NCBI RefSeq assembly: GCF_002979555.1
Contig: NZ_PCOZ01000002.1
Span: forward strand, 248,001 to 312,000
DNA: 64,000 nt
Source: Pseudomonas sp. MYb60
Lineage (GTDB): Bacteria; Pseudomonadota; Gammaproteobacteria; Pseudomonadales; Pseudomonadaceae
Direction of reading: 5' to 3'
Shown: positions 46,955 through 55,929 of the stretch, piece by piece
How positions within the stretch are numbered: the stretch's first letter is position 1
Layout of the letters: every line of letters begins with the position of its first letter
The notes under the pieces: generated by a model
Told to the model about the DNA's origin: nothing
The model's input: the letters and a program-made list of their open reading frames with translations, nothing else
Database searches by the model: none
Program-made: the position numbers and the translations under genes

Positions 46955-47231
46955 TTAGTCTGGGCTCTGACCGCATCACCCGACTTTGGTGCATTCACAC
47001 ACTATCAGTCCAACTGTAGACGCTCACTGGAACGACATTGCTCAATCGTCAAATATCGTTTCAATATGCCCCTGTCTCCAGTCTCGTCCGGGACGCGGTC
47101 GACGGCAAGGCACTTAGCCACCTTTGCACAAATAAAAATGCCGACGACCCACAGCACCGCCTCCAACGGCAACCCTGTTATTATCGCGGGCACACTTCCA
47201 TGCCTCTATTAAGCAGATCACGAGCGAATCC
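46955..47231. other. gap between the algZ remnant and argH
   Basis: About 275 bp without a gene. No frame on either strand shows a kinase His box or other recognisable motif. An AT-rich stretch (CTGTTATTATCG near 47174-47185), about 50 bp before argH, could be the argH -10 region, but no good -35 box pairs with it. This is the place where the front of algZ would have been. Confidence 0.4.
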
Positions 47232-48626
47232 ATGAGCACCGACAAGACCAACCAGTCCTGGGGCGGCCGCTTCAGTGAACCCGTCGACGCCTTCGTCGCC
47301 CGCTTCACCGCCTCCGTCACCTTTGACCAGCGCCTGTACCGCCACGACATCATGGGCTCAATCGCCCACGCGACGATGCTGGCCAAGGTCGGCGTGCTGA
47401 CTGACGCCGAGCGCGACGCCATCATCGACGGCCTGCACACCATTCAGGGCGAGATCGAAGCCGGCACGTTCGACTGGCGCGTCGACCTGGAAGACGTGCA
47501 CATGAACATCGAGGCCCGCCTCACCGACCGTATCGGTGTGACCGGCAAGAAACTGCACACCGGCCGTAGCCGTAACGACCAGGTCGCGACCGATATCCGC
47601 CTGTGGATACGTGATGAAATCGACCTGATCCTGTCCGAGATCACCCGCCTGCAAAAAGGTTTGCTGGAACAGGCCGAGCGTGAATCAGACACCATCATGC
47701 CCGGCTTCACCCACCTGCAGACCGCGCAGCCGGTGACTTTCGGCCACCACCTGCTGGCCTGGTTCGAAATGCTCAGCCGCGACTACGAGCGTCTCGTGGA
47801 CTGCCGCAAGCGCGCCAACCGCATGCCCTTGGGCAGCGCCGCGCTGGCCGGCACCACCTACCCGATCGACCGCGAATACACCGCACAACTGCTGGGCTTC
47901 GACGCCGTGGGCGGCAACTCGCTGGATGGCGTGTCCGACCGGGACTTCGCCATCGAATTCTGCGCCGCGGCCAGCATCGCGATGATGCACCTGTCGCGTT
48001 TCTCCGAAGAGCTGGTGCTGTGGACCAGCGCGCAATTCCAGTTCATCGACCTGCCAGACCGTTTCTGCACCGGCAGCTCGATCATGCCGCAAAAGAAAAA
48101 CCCTGACGTGCCGGAACTGGTGCGGGGCAAGAGCGGCCGCGTATTCGGCGCGCTGATGGGCCTGCTGACCCTGATGAAAGGCCAACCGCTGGCCTATAAC
48201 AAGGACAACCAGGAAGACAAGGAACCGCTGTTCGACGCCGCCGACACCCTGCGCGACTCGCTGCGTGCCTTTGCCGACATGATCCCGGCGATCAAGCCCA
48301 AGCACGCGATCATGCGTGAAGCGGCGCTGCGCGGGTTCTCCACCGCGACCGACCTGGCGGACTACCTGGTGCGCCGTGGCCTGCCGTTCCGTGACTGCCA
48401 CGAAATCGTCGGCCACGCCGTGAAATACGGCGTGGACACTGGCAAGGACCTGGCGGAAATGAGCCTGGAAGAGCTGCGCCAGTTCAGCGACCAGATCGAG
48501 CAGGACGTGTTCGCCGTGCTGACGCTGGAAGGCTCGGTCAATGCCCGTAACCACGTGGGCGGCACTGCGCCGGCGCAGGTCAAGGCAGCCGTTGCACGCG
48601 GCCAGGCACTGTTGGCAAGCCGCTAA
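47232..48626 (+). CDS. argH: argininosuccinate lyase ArgH
   Basis: This 464-aa cytosolic enzyme makes arginine and fumarate in the last step of arginine synthesis. It has [20 protein letters not shown] at the start, [13 protein letters not shown] at about 112-124, the family catalytic region [21 protein letters not shown] at about 280-300 with Ser/Lys, and [15 protein letters not shown]. The length is standard. The TGT/CGAGCG sequence before the ATG offers only a weak ribosome site. It is divergent from algR and is followed by a REPIN. Confidence 0.97.
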   Translation: MSTDKTNQSWGGRFSEPVDAFVARFTASVTFDQRLYRHDIMGSIAHATMLAKVGVLTDAERDAIIDGLHTIQGEIEAGTFDWRVDLEDVHMNIEARLTDRIGVTGKKLHTGRSRNDQVATDIRLWIRDEIDLILSEITRLQKGLLEQAERESDTIMPGFTHLQTAQPVTFGHHLLAWFEMLSRDYERLVDCRKRANRMPLGSAALAGTTYPIDREYTAQLLGFDAVGGNSLDGVSDRDFAIEFCAAASIAMMHLSRFSEELVLWTSAQFQFIDLPDRFCTGSSIMPQKKNPDVPELVRGKSGRVFGALMGLLTLMKGQPLAYNKDNQEDKEPLFDAADTLRDSLRAFADMIPAIKPKHAIMREAALRGFSTATDLADYLVRRGLPFRDCHEIVGHAVKYGVDTGKDLAEMSLEELRQFSDQIEQDVFAVLTLEGSVNARNHVGGTAPAQVKAAVARGQALLASR

Positions 48627-48632
48627 AACGCA

Positions 48633-48712
48633 TCGCGGGCAAACCCGCTTTCACATTCGACTGCATTCCAGGGTTGGAACTCGGTCAAGTGTGGGAGCGG
48701 ACTTGCCCGCGA
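48633..48712. repeat. REPIN of a second type (GTGGGAGCGG family)
   Basis: TCGCGGGCAAACCCGCTTTC and, in inverted orientation, GTGGGAGCGGACTTGCCCGC lie about 37 bp apart after argH. The core (GTGGGAGCGG...GCCCGCGA) differs from the GGGGGC type of the other REPs in the window, so two REP families coexist here. Confidence 0.8.
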
Positions 48713-48737
48713 AAGCCTCACCACAGACACCAACGCT

Positions 48738-49397
48738 CTATTTTTTTGCCGCAATCATCGCCATGAACGCCGGCATCGCCGCCTCCCGGTCAGCCGCCAC
48801 TTTTTGCGCGTTGGGCATTGCGTGCAGCTTCTCCAGCAACGCCTTGGCCGCTGGCAACCCATCCAGCAAATCCACGCCAAACAGCTTCTCGCCCACCCCG
48901 CAGGCCAGGTTCACGCTGTACATGAAGTACAGGTCGGCAATCGTAAAACTCTCCCCTGCCACATACGGCGCAAACTTCCCGTGTCGCCCCAACGCGGCCA
49001 TCCCCAGCAACAGATCAGCCTTGGACTTTTCCTTGATCGCCTCGGGTAGCGACATGCCAAAAAACGCCTCGGCATAACACGCCCGCGCCGGCAACTCGAT
49101 GTACAGCTCGATTTCCCGGCACAGCGCCAGCACCTGGGCGCGCTGGTAGGGATCCGCCGGCAATAGCGCGAGACCTTCCTGGGTTTGCTCGATGTACTCA
49201 AGGATCACGCTGGTCTCATTGATGAAACCCTGTTTGACGCCGAGCACCGGCACCTTGCCTCGGGGACTCACGGCCAGGGCTTCGGGCGTCTGGCCCGCGT
49301 AGAAAGGCACTTCTTCAAAGGGCAGGCCCTTCTCCAGCAACGCCAGCTTGACCATGTTGTAGTAGTTGCTGACTGAAAAACCGTAGAGCTTGAGCAT
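48738..49397 (-). CDS. glutathione S-transferase family protein
   Basis: This 219-aa protein has the N-terminal thioredoxin-like GSH domain (KLYGFSVSNYYNMVKLALLEKGLPFEEV) with the GSH-contact pair ETSVILEYIEQ (about 63-73), a cis-proline in GKVPVL, and a C-terminal helical domain with FTIADLYFMYSV. The catalytic residue is probably Ser or Tyr near residues 9-13. It detoxifies electrophiles or acts as a lignin/peroxide GST; the substrate is not known. It is a single gene, transcribed opposite to argH and the next gene. Confidence 0.88.
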   Translation of the reverse strand: MLKLYGFSVSNYYNMVKLALLEKGLPFEEVPFYAGQTPEALAVSPRGKVPVLGVKQGFINETSVILEYIEQTQEGLALLPADPYQRAQVLALCREIELYIELPARACYAEAFFGMSLPEAIKEKSKADLLLGMAALGRHGKFAPYVAGESFTIADLYFMYSVNLACGVGEKLFGVDLLDGLPAAKALLEKLHAMPNAQKVAADREAAMPAFMAMIAAKK

Positions 49398-49523
49398 GGC
49401 AGATTCCTCCAGGCCGAGTGAGGGGTTGGCTGCAGGATTTATAGATCCCTGCGCGCGTTCTGACCAGCAGCATCAGCCGGCTGAATGGGGGTAGACTGGC
49501 GACCTTTCCTTGAGGAGCCTGCC

Positions 49524-49808
49524 ATGAGCGAGCCGACCGATATCGACAACGACGAAGAAGAATTCGCCGAGACCACACTGATCGACGCCATCGAAAACCA
49601 GATCGAAAGCGATAACCCGCCGGCCGCCAAGGCCACGTTCAACAAGTTGACCCTGGTCGGCTATGAGCGTGAAGAAATCCTGCAATTGATGGCCCACGTG
49701 CTGGCCGTCGAGATCGATGCACTGCTGGAAGAAGACCGCGCGTTCAATACCGAATGGTATGAAACTGCACTGCGCGCGTTGCCGACACTGCCGCCCGAAA
49801 AACAATAA
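49524..49808 (+). CDS. conserved Pseudomonas small acidic protein, 94 aa
   Basis: The protein starts MSEPTDIDNDEEEFAETTLIDAI and is strongly acidic and helical throughout (about 20-90: NPPAAKATFNKLTLVGYEREEILQLMAHVLAVEIDALLEED). No known catalytic motif is present. I recognise it as a conserved hypothetical of the genus near cyaA. TTGAGGAG precedes the ATG by a good distance. It is followed by another small conserved gene after 96 bp. Confidence 0.72.
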   Translation: MSEPTDIDNDEEEFAETTLIDAIENQIESDNPPAAKATFNKLTLVGYEREEILQLMAHVLAVEIDALLEEDRAFNTEWYETALRALPTLPPEKQ

Positions 49809-49904
49809 TTTCAACACGCGGCAACACACTGGACAGTTCGGCAAAGTGCGTTCACCTTATGGCCTGCTAGCCTCTAATAAATTCTTAGAAAGTCTGGAGT
49901 CCTT

Positions 49905-50159
49905 ATGTCGTATACCCCTGAGTTGGTTGCCGAACTGGAAATCCTTGTACTCTTCCCATTAGACAGCACCAAGGAAGGTCTGAAAGTCCACCAGACCGCC
50001 GCCCCCACTGCCATTGCCGCCGCCAAGCGCCTCCACGCCAAAGGCCTTATCGACCAGCCGGACGGGGGCTACCTGACGAGCCTGGGGCGCGATGCTGCCG
50101 AGCAGGCGCAAACCCTGCTGACCATTCTGACCACTGCCAGTACCAAAGAAGCTGCCTGA
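49905..50159 (+). CDS. TIGR02647 family protein, 84 aa
   Basis: This small protein opens YTPELVAELEILVLFPLDSTKEGLKVHQTA, the typical TIGR02647 pattern, with a winged-helix-like layout: helices followed by KRLHAKGLIDQPDGGYLTSLGRDAAEQA, which looks like the wing and end helix of an HTH fold. A role in transcription is possible but unproven. The ATG is preceded by CTGGAGTC. It lies upstream of cyaA on the same strand but about 170 bp away. Confidence 0.8.
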   Translation: MSYTPELVAELEILVLFPLDSTKEGLKVHQTAAPTAIAAAKRLHAKGLIDQPDGGYLTSLGRDAAEQAQTLLTILTTASTKEAA

Positions 50160-50327
50160 CACCTGATACCGCCCATGGGATCCGCGATCTGCGGATTCCG
50201 AGGGCGCTGCCGTGGGCCGCACAAAATTTTGGCGCCAAAAACCATTTCCCGCTAAACCTCCCAGGCGACTGGCTGTAAACTCCTACATGGCCGCCCGCGT
50301 CGGGCCCTGCGAGCCACTGAGTCCGAC

Positions 50328-53168
50328 ATGACCCGCACCCATGAAATCCGCCCTGACCTGGACGAAGGCATCGACCGCAAGGTGCTGGCCCAGCTGCGTG
50401 CACGTTTCATGGCACTGAACGAAGGCCGCATGGCCCGGGCCGTCGAAGGGCTGACCCCACGCCAACAGACGGTGCTGAGCCTGTTGCCGCTGTTTTTTCA
50501 CGTCAATCATCCGCTGTTGCCCGGCTATGTTTCCGGCAGCACACCCGCCGGGTTGTCGAACTTCGAACCCGATGCGCAGGCCCTGACCGAAGCCCAGCGC
50601 CTGACCCGTTCGTTCTCCTACAAGACACGCCACGGCAACCCACCCCGGCCGATCCATGGCCTGTTCCTGATGGGTAGCCTCGGCACCCTGGCCCAAGCCG
50701 ACCAAAGCGACATGGACGTGTGGGTCTGCCACGCGCCGGACCTCGGTGAATCCGAGTTGGCCGAGCTGCGCAAGAAGTGCCACCTGCTGGAAACCTGGGC
50801 CTTGACCATGGGCGCCGAAGCCCACTTCTTCCTCATCGACCCCACGCGCTTTGTACTCGGCGAACGCGACACCCAGCTCAGCTCCGACGACTGCGGCACC
50901 ACCCAGCACTACCTGCTGCTGGACGAGTTCTACCGCACCGCCATCTGGCTAGCCGGACGTACGCCGATCTGGTGGCTGGTGCCGGTGTATGAAGAAAAGC
51001 GCTATGCCGAGTTCACCCACACGCTGATTTCAAAGCGTTTCATCCGCGCCGACGAAACCCTCGACCTTGGCCATCTGGCACACATTCCTCCGGGGGAGTT
51101 CATCGGCGCCGGGCTGTGGCAACTGTTCAAGGGCATCGAGTCGCCCTACAAGTCGGTGCTCAAGCTGCTGCTCACCGAGGTCTACGCCAGCGAGCACCCG
51201 AACGTGCATTGCCTGAGCCTGCGCTTCAAGCGCGCTGTGTTCGCCAACCAGATGGACCTGGACGAGCTGGACCCGTACATCGTGGTCTACCGGCGTATCG
51301 AGGAATACCTCACGGCGCGCAACGAGCCGGACCGCCTGGAACTGGTGCGGCGCGCGCTGTACCTGAAGGTCAACCGCAAACTCAGCGCCGGTCAGCGCAC
51401 CACCAGTTGGCAACGCCTGTTGTTGGAGCGCCTGGCCCACGAGTGGGGCTGGGACCATCGCCAACTGGCCCTGCTGGACAGCCGCAGCCAGTGGAAAGTC
51501 CGCCAGGTGGCCACCGAACGCCGCGCGCTGGTCAATGAGCTCAACTACAGCTACCGCTTCCTGACCCAGTTCGCCCGCACCGAGCAGACCGCCAGCCTGA
51601 TCAACAAGCGCGACCTCAATGTGCTGGGCCGGCGCCTGTACGCAGCGTTTGAACGCAAGGCCGGCAAGGTCGAGTTCATCAACCCCGGCATCGCCCCGGA
51701 TTTGGCCGAGGACACCCTGACCCTGGTGCAAGCGCCCAACCGCAAGGAGCCCGGCCAGCACTATTGGGGGCTGTACAACGGCAGCCTTACCGCGCTGGAA
51801 TCCGAACACTTCGCGCCGATCAAACGCAGCCGTGACCTGCTGGAAATGCTCACCTGGTGTCATCGCAACGGCGTGATCGACAGCAGCACCCGCCTGGCCC
51901 TGCACCCCGGCGACAGCGACATGACCGAATTCGAGCTGTTCAACCTGCTGGGCAGCCTGCAGCAGACCATTGCCCTGCCCCTGGCCAGCGTCGATGAAGA
52001 GCGCCTGCTGCGCTCGGCGGTGCCCGAGGACGTGCTGCTGCTGGTCAACGTCGGCGTCGACCCGCTCAAGCACCATCGCGACCTGAATATCCTGATGACC
52101 ACCGAGCGCACCGATTCCCTGAGTTATGCCGGTGTGCGCGACAACCTGGTGCTGACCCTCGACCAGGTCACCCTCAACAGCTGGAACGAGGTGCTGGTCA
52201 GCCGCTATGACGGTCCCCATGCCCTGCTCGATTGCCTGCGTGACTACCTCAACCAGCTACCGCCCAATCACCTGCCCCGGCTGCGGGTGCGCTGCTTCTG
52301 TCACAACCGCGCGCAATTCATTGCCCAGCGTGTAGAGGAGATCTTCGATACCGCGCAGAACCTGCTGCTCGGCCAGTCCAATCACCGCTACCTGCTGCAG
52401 GTGCAACAGCACTACCACGTGATGGAACTGACCCTAGGCCAGGCCACCCATGTGCCCTTGATGACCCAGGATGCGCTGCTCGCCTACCTCTGCGAAGAAC
52501 TGGCCAGCTACAGCCCGTTGCACCTGGACGCCATGGCCCTGGAAGGTCACGACCTGGCACTGCTGCTGCCCATGGGCATGGCCGATTGCGTGCAGGTGTT
52601 CTATCGGGTCAACGAGGGTTTCGCCGACGTCTATGTGCTGGATGAATTCAACGCACTGTGGCAACAACGCCTACCGTTCCATGACGAACAGAGCCTGCTG
52701 GTGCCGTTGCAGCGCTTTTTCCAGTCGATCATTTATCGCCGCGACGCGCTGTCGCCGGTCGACCCGCAGCTGACACCGGGCGGGCTGCAAATCCTTTACT
52801 ACCAACTGTTGCCCTCAGGCCACAACCGCGCACGCACAATTGAACCGCGGCCAGCCCCGCAGCACCCGGCGAACAAAGGGTTTTATGACGTGCAGGCGAT
52901 TATCGGCAAAGGCGCACCGGGCCAGGTGAGCGTGACCCTGTACTGCAATCAGCGGGAGTTTTCCGAACTGGAGTTTGGCGACCAACTCTTTGCGGTGGTC
53001 GCCCGGCAGATCGTCGGCCAGCGCCAGGAAACCGAACGCTACCGCTGCTACATCACCGACCTGGACCTGTCCGGCCTGCTCGGTGATGTACAAAGCCCGA
53101 GCAACCTGTACCTGCGCTACAAGGCTGAGCTGGAACTGTCGCTCAACGAGGCGTTGAGCCAGATTTAA
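50328..53168 (+). CDS. cyaA: class I adenylate cyclase CyaA
   Basis: This 946-aa cytosolic enzyme makes cAMP for the Vfr/Crp system. It has the N-terminal catalytic region with the nucleotidyl-transferase-like LMGSLGTLAQADQSDMDVWVC block (about 108-128) carrying the Gly-Ser and Asp-x-Asp residues, the long helical middle, and the C-terminal regulatory domain (about 560-946). The length is usual for Pseudomonas CyaA. The ATG at 50328 starts MTRTHEIRPDLDEGIDRK. Its stop overlaps the rnk stop by 4 bp (convergent). Confidence 0.96.
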   Translation: MTRTHEIRPDLDEGIDRKVLAQLRARFMALNEGRMARAVEGLTPRQQTVLSLLPLFFHVNHPLLPGYVSGSTPAGLSNFEPDAQALTEAQRLTRSFSYKTRHGNPPRPIHGLFLMGSLGTLAQADQSDMDVWVCHAPDLGESELAELRKKCHLLETWALTMGAEAHFFLIDPTRFVLGERDTQLSSDDCGTTQHYLLLDEFYRTAIWLAGRTPIWWLVPVYEEKRYAEFTHTLISKRFIRADETLDLGHLAHIPPGEFIGAGLWQLFKGIESPYKSVLKLLLTEVYASEHPNVHCLSLRFKRAVFANQMDLDELDPYIVVYRRIEEYLTARNEPDRLELVRRALYLKVNRKLSAGQRTTSWQRLLLERLAHEWGWDHRQLALLDSRSQWKVRQVATERRALVNELNYSYRFLTQFARTEQTASLINKRDLNVLGRRLYAAFERKAGKVEFINPGIAPDLAEDTLTLVQAPNRKEPGQHYWGLYNGSLTALESEHFAPIKRSRDLLEMLTWCHRNGVIDSSTRLALHPGDSDMTEFELFNLLGSLQQTIALPLASVDEERLLRSAVPEDVLLLVNVGVDPLKHHRDLNILMTTERTDSLSYAGVRDNLVLTLDQVTLNSWNEVLVSRYDGPHALLDCLRDYLNQLPPNHLPRLRVRCFCHNRAQFIAQRVEEIFDTAQNLLLGQSNHRYLLQVQQHYHVMELTLGQATHVPLMTQDALLAYLCEELASYSPLHLDAMALEGHDLALLLPMGMADCVQVFYRVNEGFADVYVLDEFNALWQQRLPFHDEQSLLVPLQRFFQSIIYRRDALSPVDPQLTPGGLQILYYQLLPSGHNRARTIEPRPAPQHPANKGFYDVQAIIGKGAPGQVSVTLYCNQREFSELEFGDQLFAVVARQIVGQRQETERYRCYITDLDLSGLLGDVQSPSNLYLRYKAELELSLNEALSQI

Positions 53169-53578
53169 AGCGGGAAGGGACCGCCGTCCTTCGGCTGCTC
53201 GTCAACACTGAGCAACTCCAGTTTGAGCGTCTTTCCACCCGGCGCCGGCCAGTCGATGTGCTGGCCTACCTGCAAGCCGAGCAAGGCACTGCCGACTGGC
53301 GCCAGGATAGAGATCTTGCCTTCGTCGGCATTCGCGTCCTTGGGATAGACCAGGGTGAGGTGGTAGTCCTTGCCGCTGCCTTGCTCACGGCAATGCACGT
53401 TGGAATTCATGGTCACGACACCCGCAGGTACTTCATCGTGGCCAACCACGTCTTCGGCGCGGTCGAGTTCGGCTTGCAACGCTTCGACACCGGGGGAGTC
53501 GTCGCCCAGGCGGTCGATCAGTTGCTCCAGACGCTGCACGTCAAGACGGGTGAGGATGATGGACGGTGCGGTGGTCAT
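53165..53578 (-). CDS. rnk: nucleoside diphosphate kinase regulator Rnk
   Basis: This 137-aa protein has an N-terminal coiled-coil (about 12-50; LDVQRLEQLIDRLGDDSPGVEALQAELDRAE) that mimics GreA and contacts RNA polymerase's secondary channel. The C-terminal FKBP-like domain follows (DYHLTLVYPKDANADEGKISILAPVGSALLGLQVGQHIDW). Rnk influences nucleoside diphosphate kinase levels and alginate. The start at 53578 (MTTAPSIILTRLD) is used; the frame open to 53608 overlaps the terminator tail. Confidence 0.92.
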   Translation of the reverse strand: MTTAPSIILTRLDVQRLEQLIDRLGDDSPGVEALQAELDRAEDVVGHDEVPAGVVTMNSNVHCREQGSGKDYHLTLVYPKDANADEGKISILAPVGSALLGLQVGQHIDWPAPGGKTLKLELLSVDEQPKDGGPFPL

Positions 53579-53611
53579 GATTCGGGCAGACTCCTTTTTT
53601 CTGCACAAAAA

Positions 53612-53642
53612 AGCAAAACCCCGCCAGAAAAAGGCGGGGTTC
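53612..53642 (-). terminator. intrinsic terminator between DUF1289 gene and rnk
   Basis: On the minus strand AACCCCGCC, a TTTTTCT loop and GGCGGGGTT are followed by a T-rich tail. It lies about 70 bp after the DUF1289 stop codon and before rnk, ending the cyaY-DUF1289 transcript. Confidence 0.85.
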
Positions 53643-53709
53643 TCACGGGCCTCGATGAGTTGAGGCGTAGCCGGACACTACCACAGCGTCACAAATAAAC
53701 AAGACGACC

Positions 53710-53928
53710 TCAGGCGCCGGCTCGACGTCGCTCGGCCTGGGCGCAGATCACCCGGCGCCGGGCATCGTCGGCAGAGCGCCATTCGCGGATGTCTTCGACG
53801 TGGCGAAAGCAGCCGAGGCAGACTTTTTGCTCGTCCAGGCGACACAAGCTGATACAAGGTGACGGCACCGCCGGGCTGACATTGCTGAACAGCGGCTTGG
53901 GTGGGCGTACAACTGCAGGCTCGGTCAC
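53710..53928 (-). CDS. DUF1289 domain protein
   Basis: This 72-aa protein has four cysteines in the DUF1289 pattern SPCISLCRLDEQKVCLGCFRH, which suggests a small metal-binding site, and a helical end. It starts 2 bp after the cyaY stop, so the two are an operon. No role is established; the cysteines and CyaY neighbour make iron-sulfur or metal handling plausible. Confidence 0.85.
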   Translation of the reverse strand: MTEPAVVRPPKPLFSNVSPAVPSPCISLCRLDEQKVCLGCFRHVEDIREWRSADDARRRVICAQAERRRAGA

Positions 53929-53930
53929 TG

Positions 53931-54263
53931 TCAGATCTCGTCGAAATCCAGCGTTTCGCCGGTGTATTCTTCGACCAGGCGCGCGAGCATCTCGCCCAAC
54001 AGTTCTTCACTCTTGTCGCACTGCCATTTGCCGCTTTCTTCGTCGTAGTCGAAGTGAACACCACCGGAACGCGCCGCCAGCCAGAGCTGACGCAGCGGCT
54101 CCTGGCGACTGAAGATCAACTGCTGACCGCTCTCGAACTTGACGGTCAGCACGCCGGCCGAGTTTTCCAGGTCCACGTCCAGGCCGCTGTCGTCGAAAAT
54201 ATCTTCCAGCGCCTGCTGGGTCGCATCCACCAGGTCGTGAAAACGGGCTTCGGTCAAACTCAT
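53931..54263 (-). CDS. cyaY: iron donor protein CyaY (frataxin homolog)
   Basis: This 110-aa protein opens with MSLTEARFHDLVDATQQALEDIFDD, an acidic helix used for iron binding. It continues with the beta-sheet VDLENSAGVLTVKFESGQQLIFSRQEPLRQLWLAARSGGVHF and ends in a helix, all typical of CyaY. It regulates and may supply iron to the Isc machinery. It is divergent from the lptM-lysA operon. Confidence 0.95.
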   Translation of the reverse strand: MSLTEARFHDLVDATQQALEDIFDDSGLDVDLENSAGVLTVKFESGQQLIFSRQEPLRQLWLAARSGGVHFDYDEESGKWQCDKSEELLGEMLARLVEEYTGETLDFDEI

Positions 54264-54461
54264 TGTGGCAACCTCAAAAATGTCTGGTTTTGCTCAAGCG
54301 CCGCACGATACGGGCGAGCCCCGCCGATTGCAAAGGATACCGATTCCATCGCGATTGGCGGTACGAAAAATCCCCGGCCAGCGTAGCCCGCTTCGCAACC
54401 CTCTCGGCAAACCCCCGCCGGACGGGTATTTCAGCGCATAGGCAAGCTGGCGGGTGGTCGG

Positions 54462-54467
54462 TATACT
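54462..54467 (+). promoter_or_regulatory. candidate -10 box for the lptM-lysA operon
   Basis: TATACT (within CGGTATACTC) lies about 35 bp before the lptM start, facing the operon. No convincing -35 match is visible 16-18 bp upstream, so it is a weak call. Confidence 0.35.
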
Positions 54468-54501
54468 CGGGCGCAATTAATGCATATTCAAGGATTTCGC
54501 C

Positions 54502-54669
54502 ATGAAGCGCCTGATCTCTTCCCTTGCTGCGCTCGTCGCGGTCGCTTGCCTCGTTAGTGCCTGTGGTCAAAAAGGCCCGCTGTACCTGCCCGATGACAGC
54601 AAAGACCCGAATGAGCAGGCGCAATCGTCGCAAAAACCTGCAAAAGCGCATAAGCACGACACCTACTAA
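54502..54669 (+). CDS. lptM: LPS translocon maturation chaperone LptM (LppL/YifL lipoprotein)
   Basis: This 55-aa lipoprotein has the signal [20 protein letters not shown] with the lipobox VSAC at residue 21, then [11 protein letters not shown], the LptM signature, and a Lys/His tail. LptM helps LptD oxidise and assemble in the outer membrane. The gene is short and easily missed but conserved before lysA. It is followed by lysA after 9 bp, and CAAGGA precedes the ATG. Confidence 0.93.
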   Translation: MKRLISSLAALVAVACLVSACGQKGPLYLPDDSKDPNEQAQSSQKPAKAHKHDTY

Positions 54670-54678
54670 GGGAATTTC

Positions 54679-55926
54679 ATGGACGCTTTTAACTACCGGG
54701 ACGGCGAGCTGTTCGCGGAAGGCGTGGCGCTGTCCGCGATTGCCGAACGTTTCGGCACCCCGACCTACGTGTATTCCCGTGCTCACATCGAGGCCCAGTA
54801 CCGCAGCTTCGCCGATGCGCTGGAAGGCACGCCGAGCCTGGTGTGCTACGCGGTCAAGGCCAACTCCAACCTGGGTGTATTGAATGTCCTGGCGCGCCTC
54901 GGTGCCGGTTTTGACATCGTCTCCCGTGGCGAGCTGGAACGCGTACTGGCCGCCGGTGGCCAGGCTGACAAGATTGTATTTTCCGGCGTCGGCAAGAGCC
55001 GCGACGACATGCGCCGCGCCCTCGAAGTCGGCGTGCATTGCTTCAACGTCGAATCCACCGACGAGCTGGAGCGCCTGCAGGTGGTGGCCGCCGAGATGGG
55101 TGTTCGCGCGCCGATCTCCCTGCGCGTCAACCCGGACGTCGATGCGGGCACTCACCCGTACATTTCCACCGGTCTCAAAGAGAACAAGTTCGGCATCGCC
55201 ATTGCCGACGCCGAGGACGTGTACATCCGCGCCGCCCAACTGCCGAACCTGGAAGTGCTGGGTGTCGACTGCCATATCGGCTCGCAACTGACCACGCTGC
55301 CACCATTCCTCGATGCCCTCGACCGCCTGCTGGCATTGGTCGACCGCTTGGGCGAGTGTGGCATCTACCTGCACCACATCGACCTCGGTGGTGGCGTGGG
55401 CGTGCGGTATCGCGATGAAGAGCCACCGGCGATCGCCGACTACATCAAGGCCGTGCGCGAGCGCATCGAAGGCCGTGGCCTGGCGCTGCTGTTCGAGCCG
55501 GGCCGCTATATCGTCGCCAATGCCGGCGTGCTGCTGACTCAGGTTGAATACCTCAAGCACACCGAGCACAAGGATTTCGCCATCGTCGACGCGGCGATGA
55601 ACGACCTGATCCGCCCGGCGCTGTACCAGGCCTGGATGAATGTTACCGCGGTGACGCCTCGCGACAGCGAAGCCCGCGCCTATGACATCGTCGGCCCGAT
55701 CTGCGAAACCGGCGACTTCCTGGCCAAGGATCGTCAGCTGGCCCTGGAAGAAGGCGACCTGCTGGCCGTGCATTCGGCCGGTGCCTATGGGTTTGTCATG
55801 AGTTCCAACTACAACACCCGCGGCCGTACCGCCGAGGTGCTGGTGGACGGTGATCAAGCGTTTGAAGTGCGTCGCCGCGAGACGGTAGCCGAGTTGTATG
55901 CTGGCGAAAGCCTGCTGCCGGAGTAA
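54679..55926 (+). CDS. lysA: diaminopimelate decarboxylase LysA
   Basis: This 415-aa PLP enzyme makes lysine from meso-diaminopimelate. The PLP lysine is in VCYAVKANSNLGVL (about 55-68), the phosphate-binding glycines are in HHIDLGGGVGVRY (about 233-245), and EPGRYIVANAG and ICETGDFLAKDR form the rest of the active site. The length matches the family. It is preceded by lptM and followed, after 3 bp, by dapF; the enzyme follows DapF in the pathway. Confidence 0.97.
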   Translation: MDAFNYRDGELFAEGVALSAIAERFGTPTYVYSRAHIEAQYRSFADALEGTPSLVCYAVKANSNLGVLNVLARLGAGFDIVSRGELERVLAAGGQADKIVFSGVGKSRDDMRRALEVGVHCFNVESTDELERLQVVAAEMGVRAPISLRVNPDVDAGTHPYISTGLKENKFGIAIADAEDVYIRAAQLPNLEVLGVDCHIGSQLTTLPPFLDALDRLLALVDRLGECGIYLHHIDLGGGVGVRYRDEEPPAIADYIKAVRERIEGRGLALLFEPGRYIVANAGVLLTQVEYLKHTEHKDFAIVDAAMNDLIRPALYQAWMNVTAVTPRDSEARAYDIVGPICETGDFLAKDRQLALEEGDLLAVHSAGAYGFVMSSNYNTRGRTAEVLVDGDQAFEVRRRETVAELYAGESLLPE

Positions 55927-55929
55927 GCC

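Noticed and set aside
46784..47212. Plus-strand open frame between algR and argH
   Set aside because: No conserved motif, no good ribosome site, and it overlaps the algZ remnant; treated as chance.
50178..50199. Hairpin upstream of cyaA (GGATCCGC / GCGGATTCC)
   Set aside because: The stem is interrupted, has no tail of T and no clear link to a transcript end, so it was not reported as a feature.
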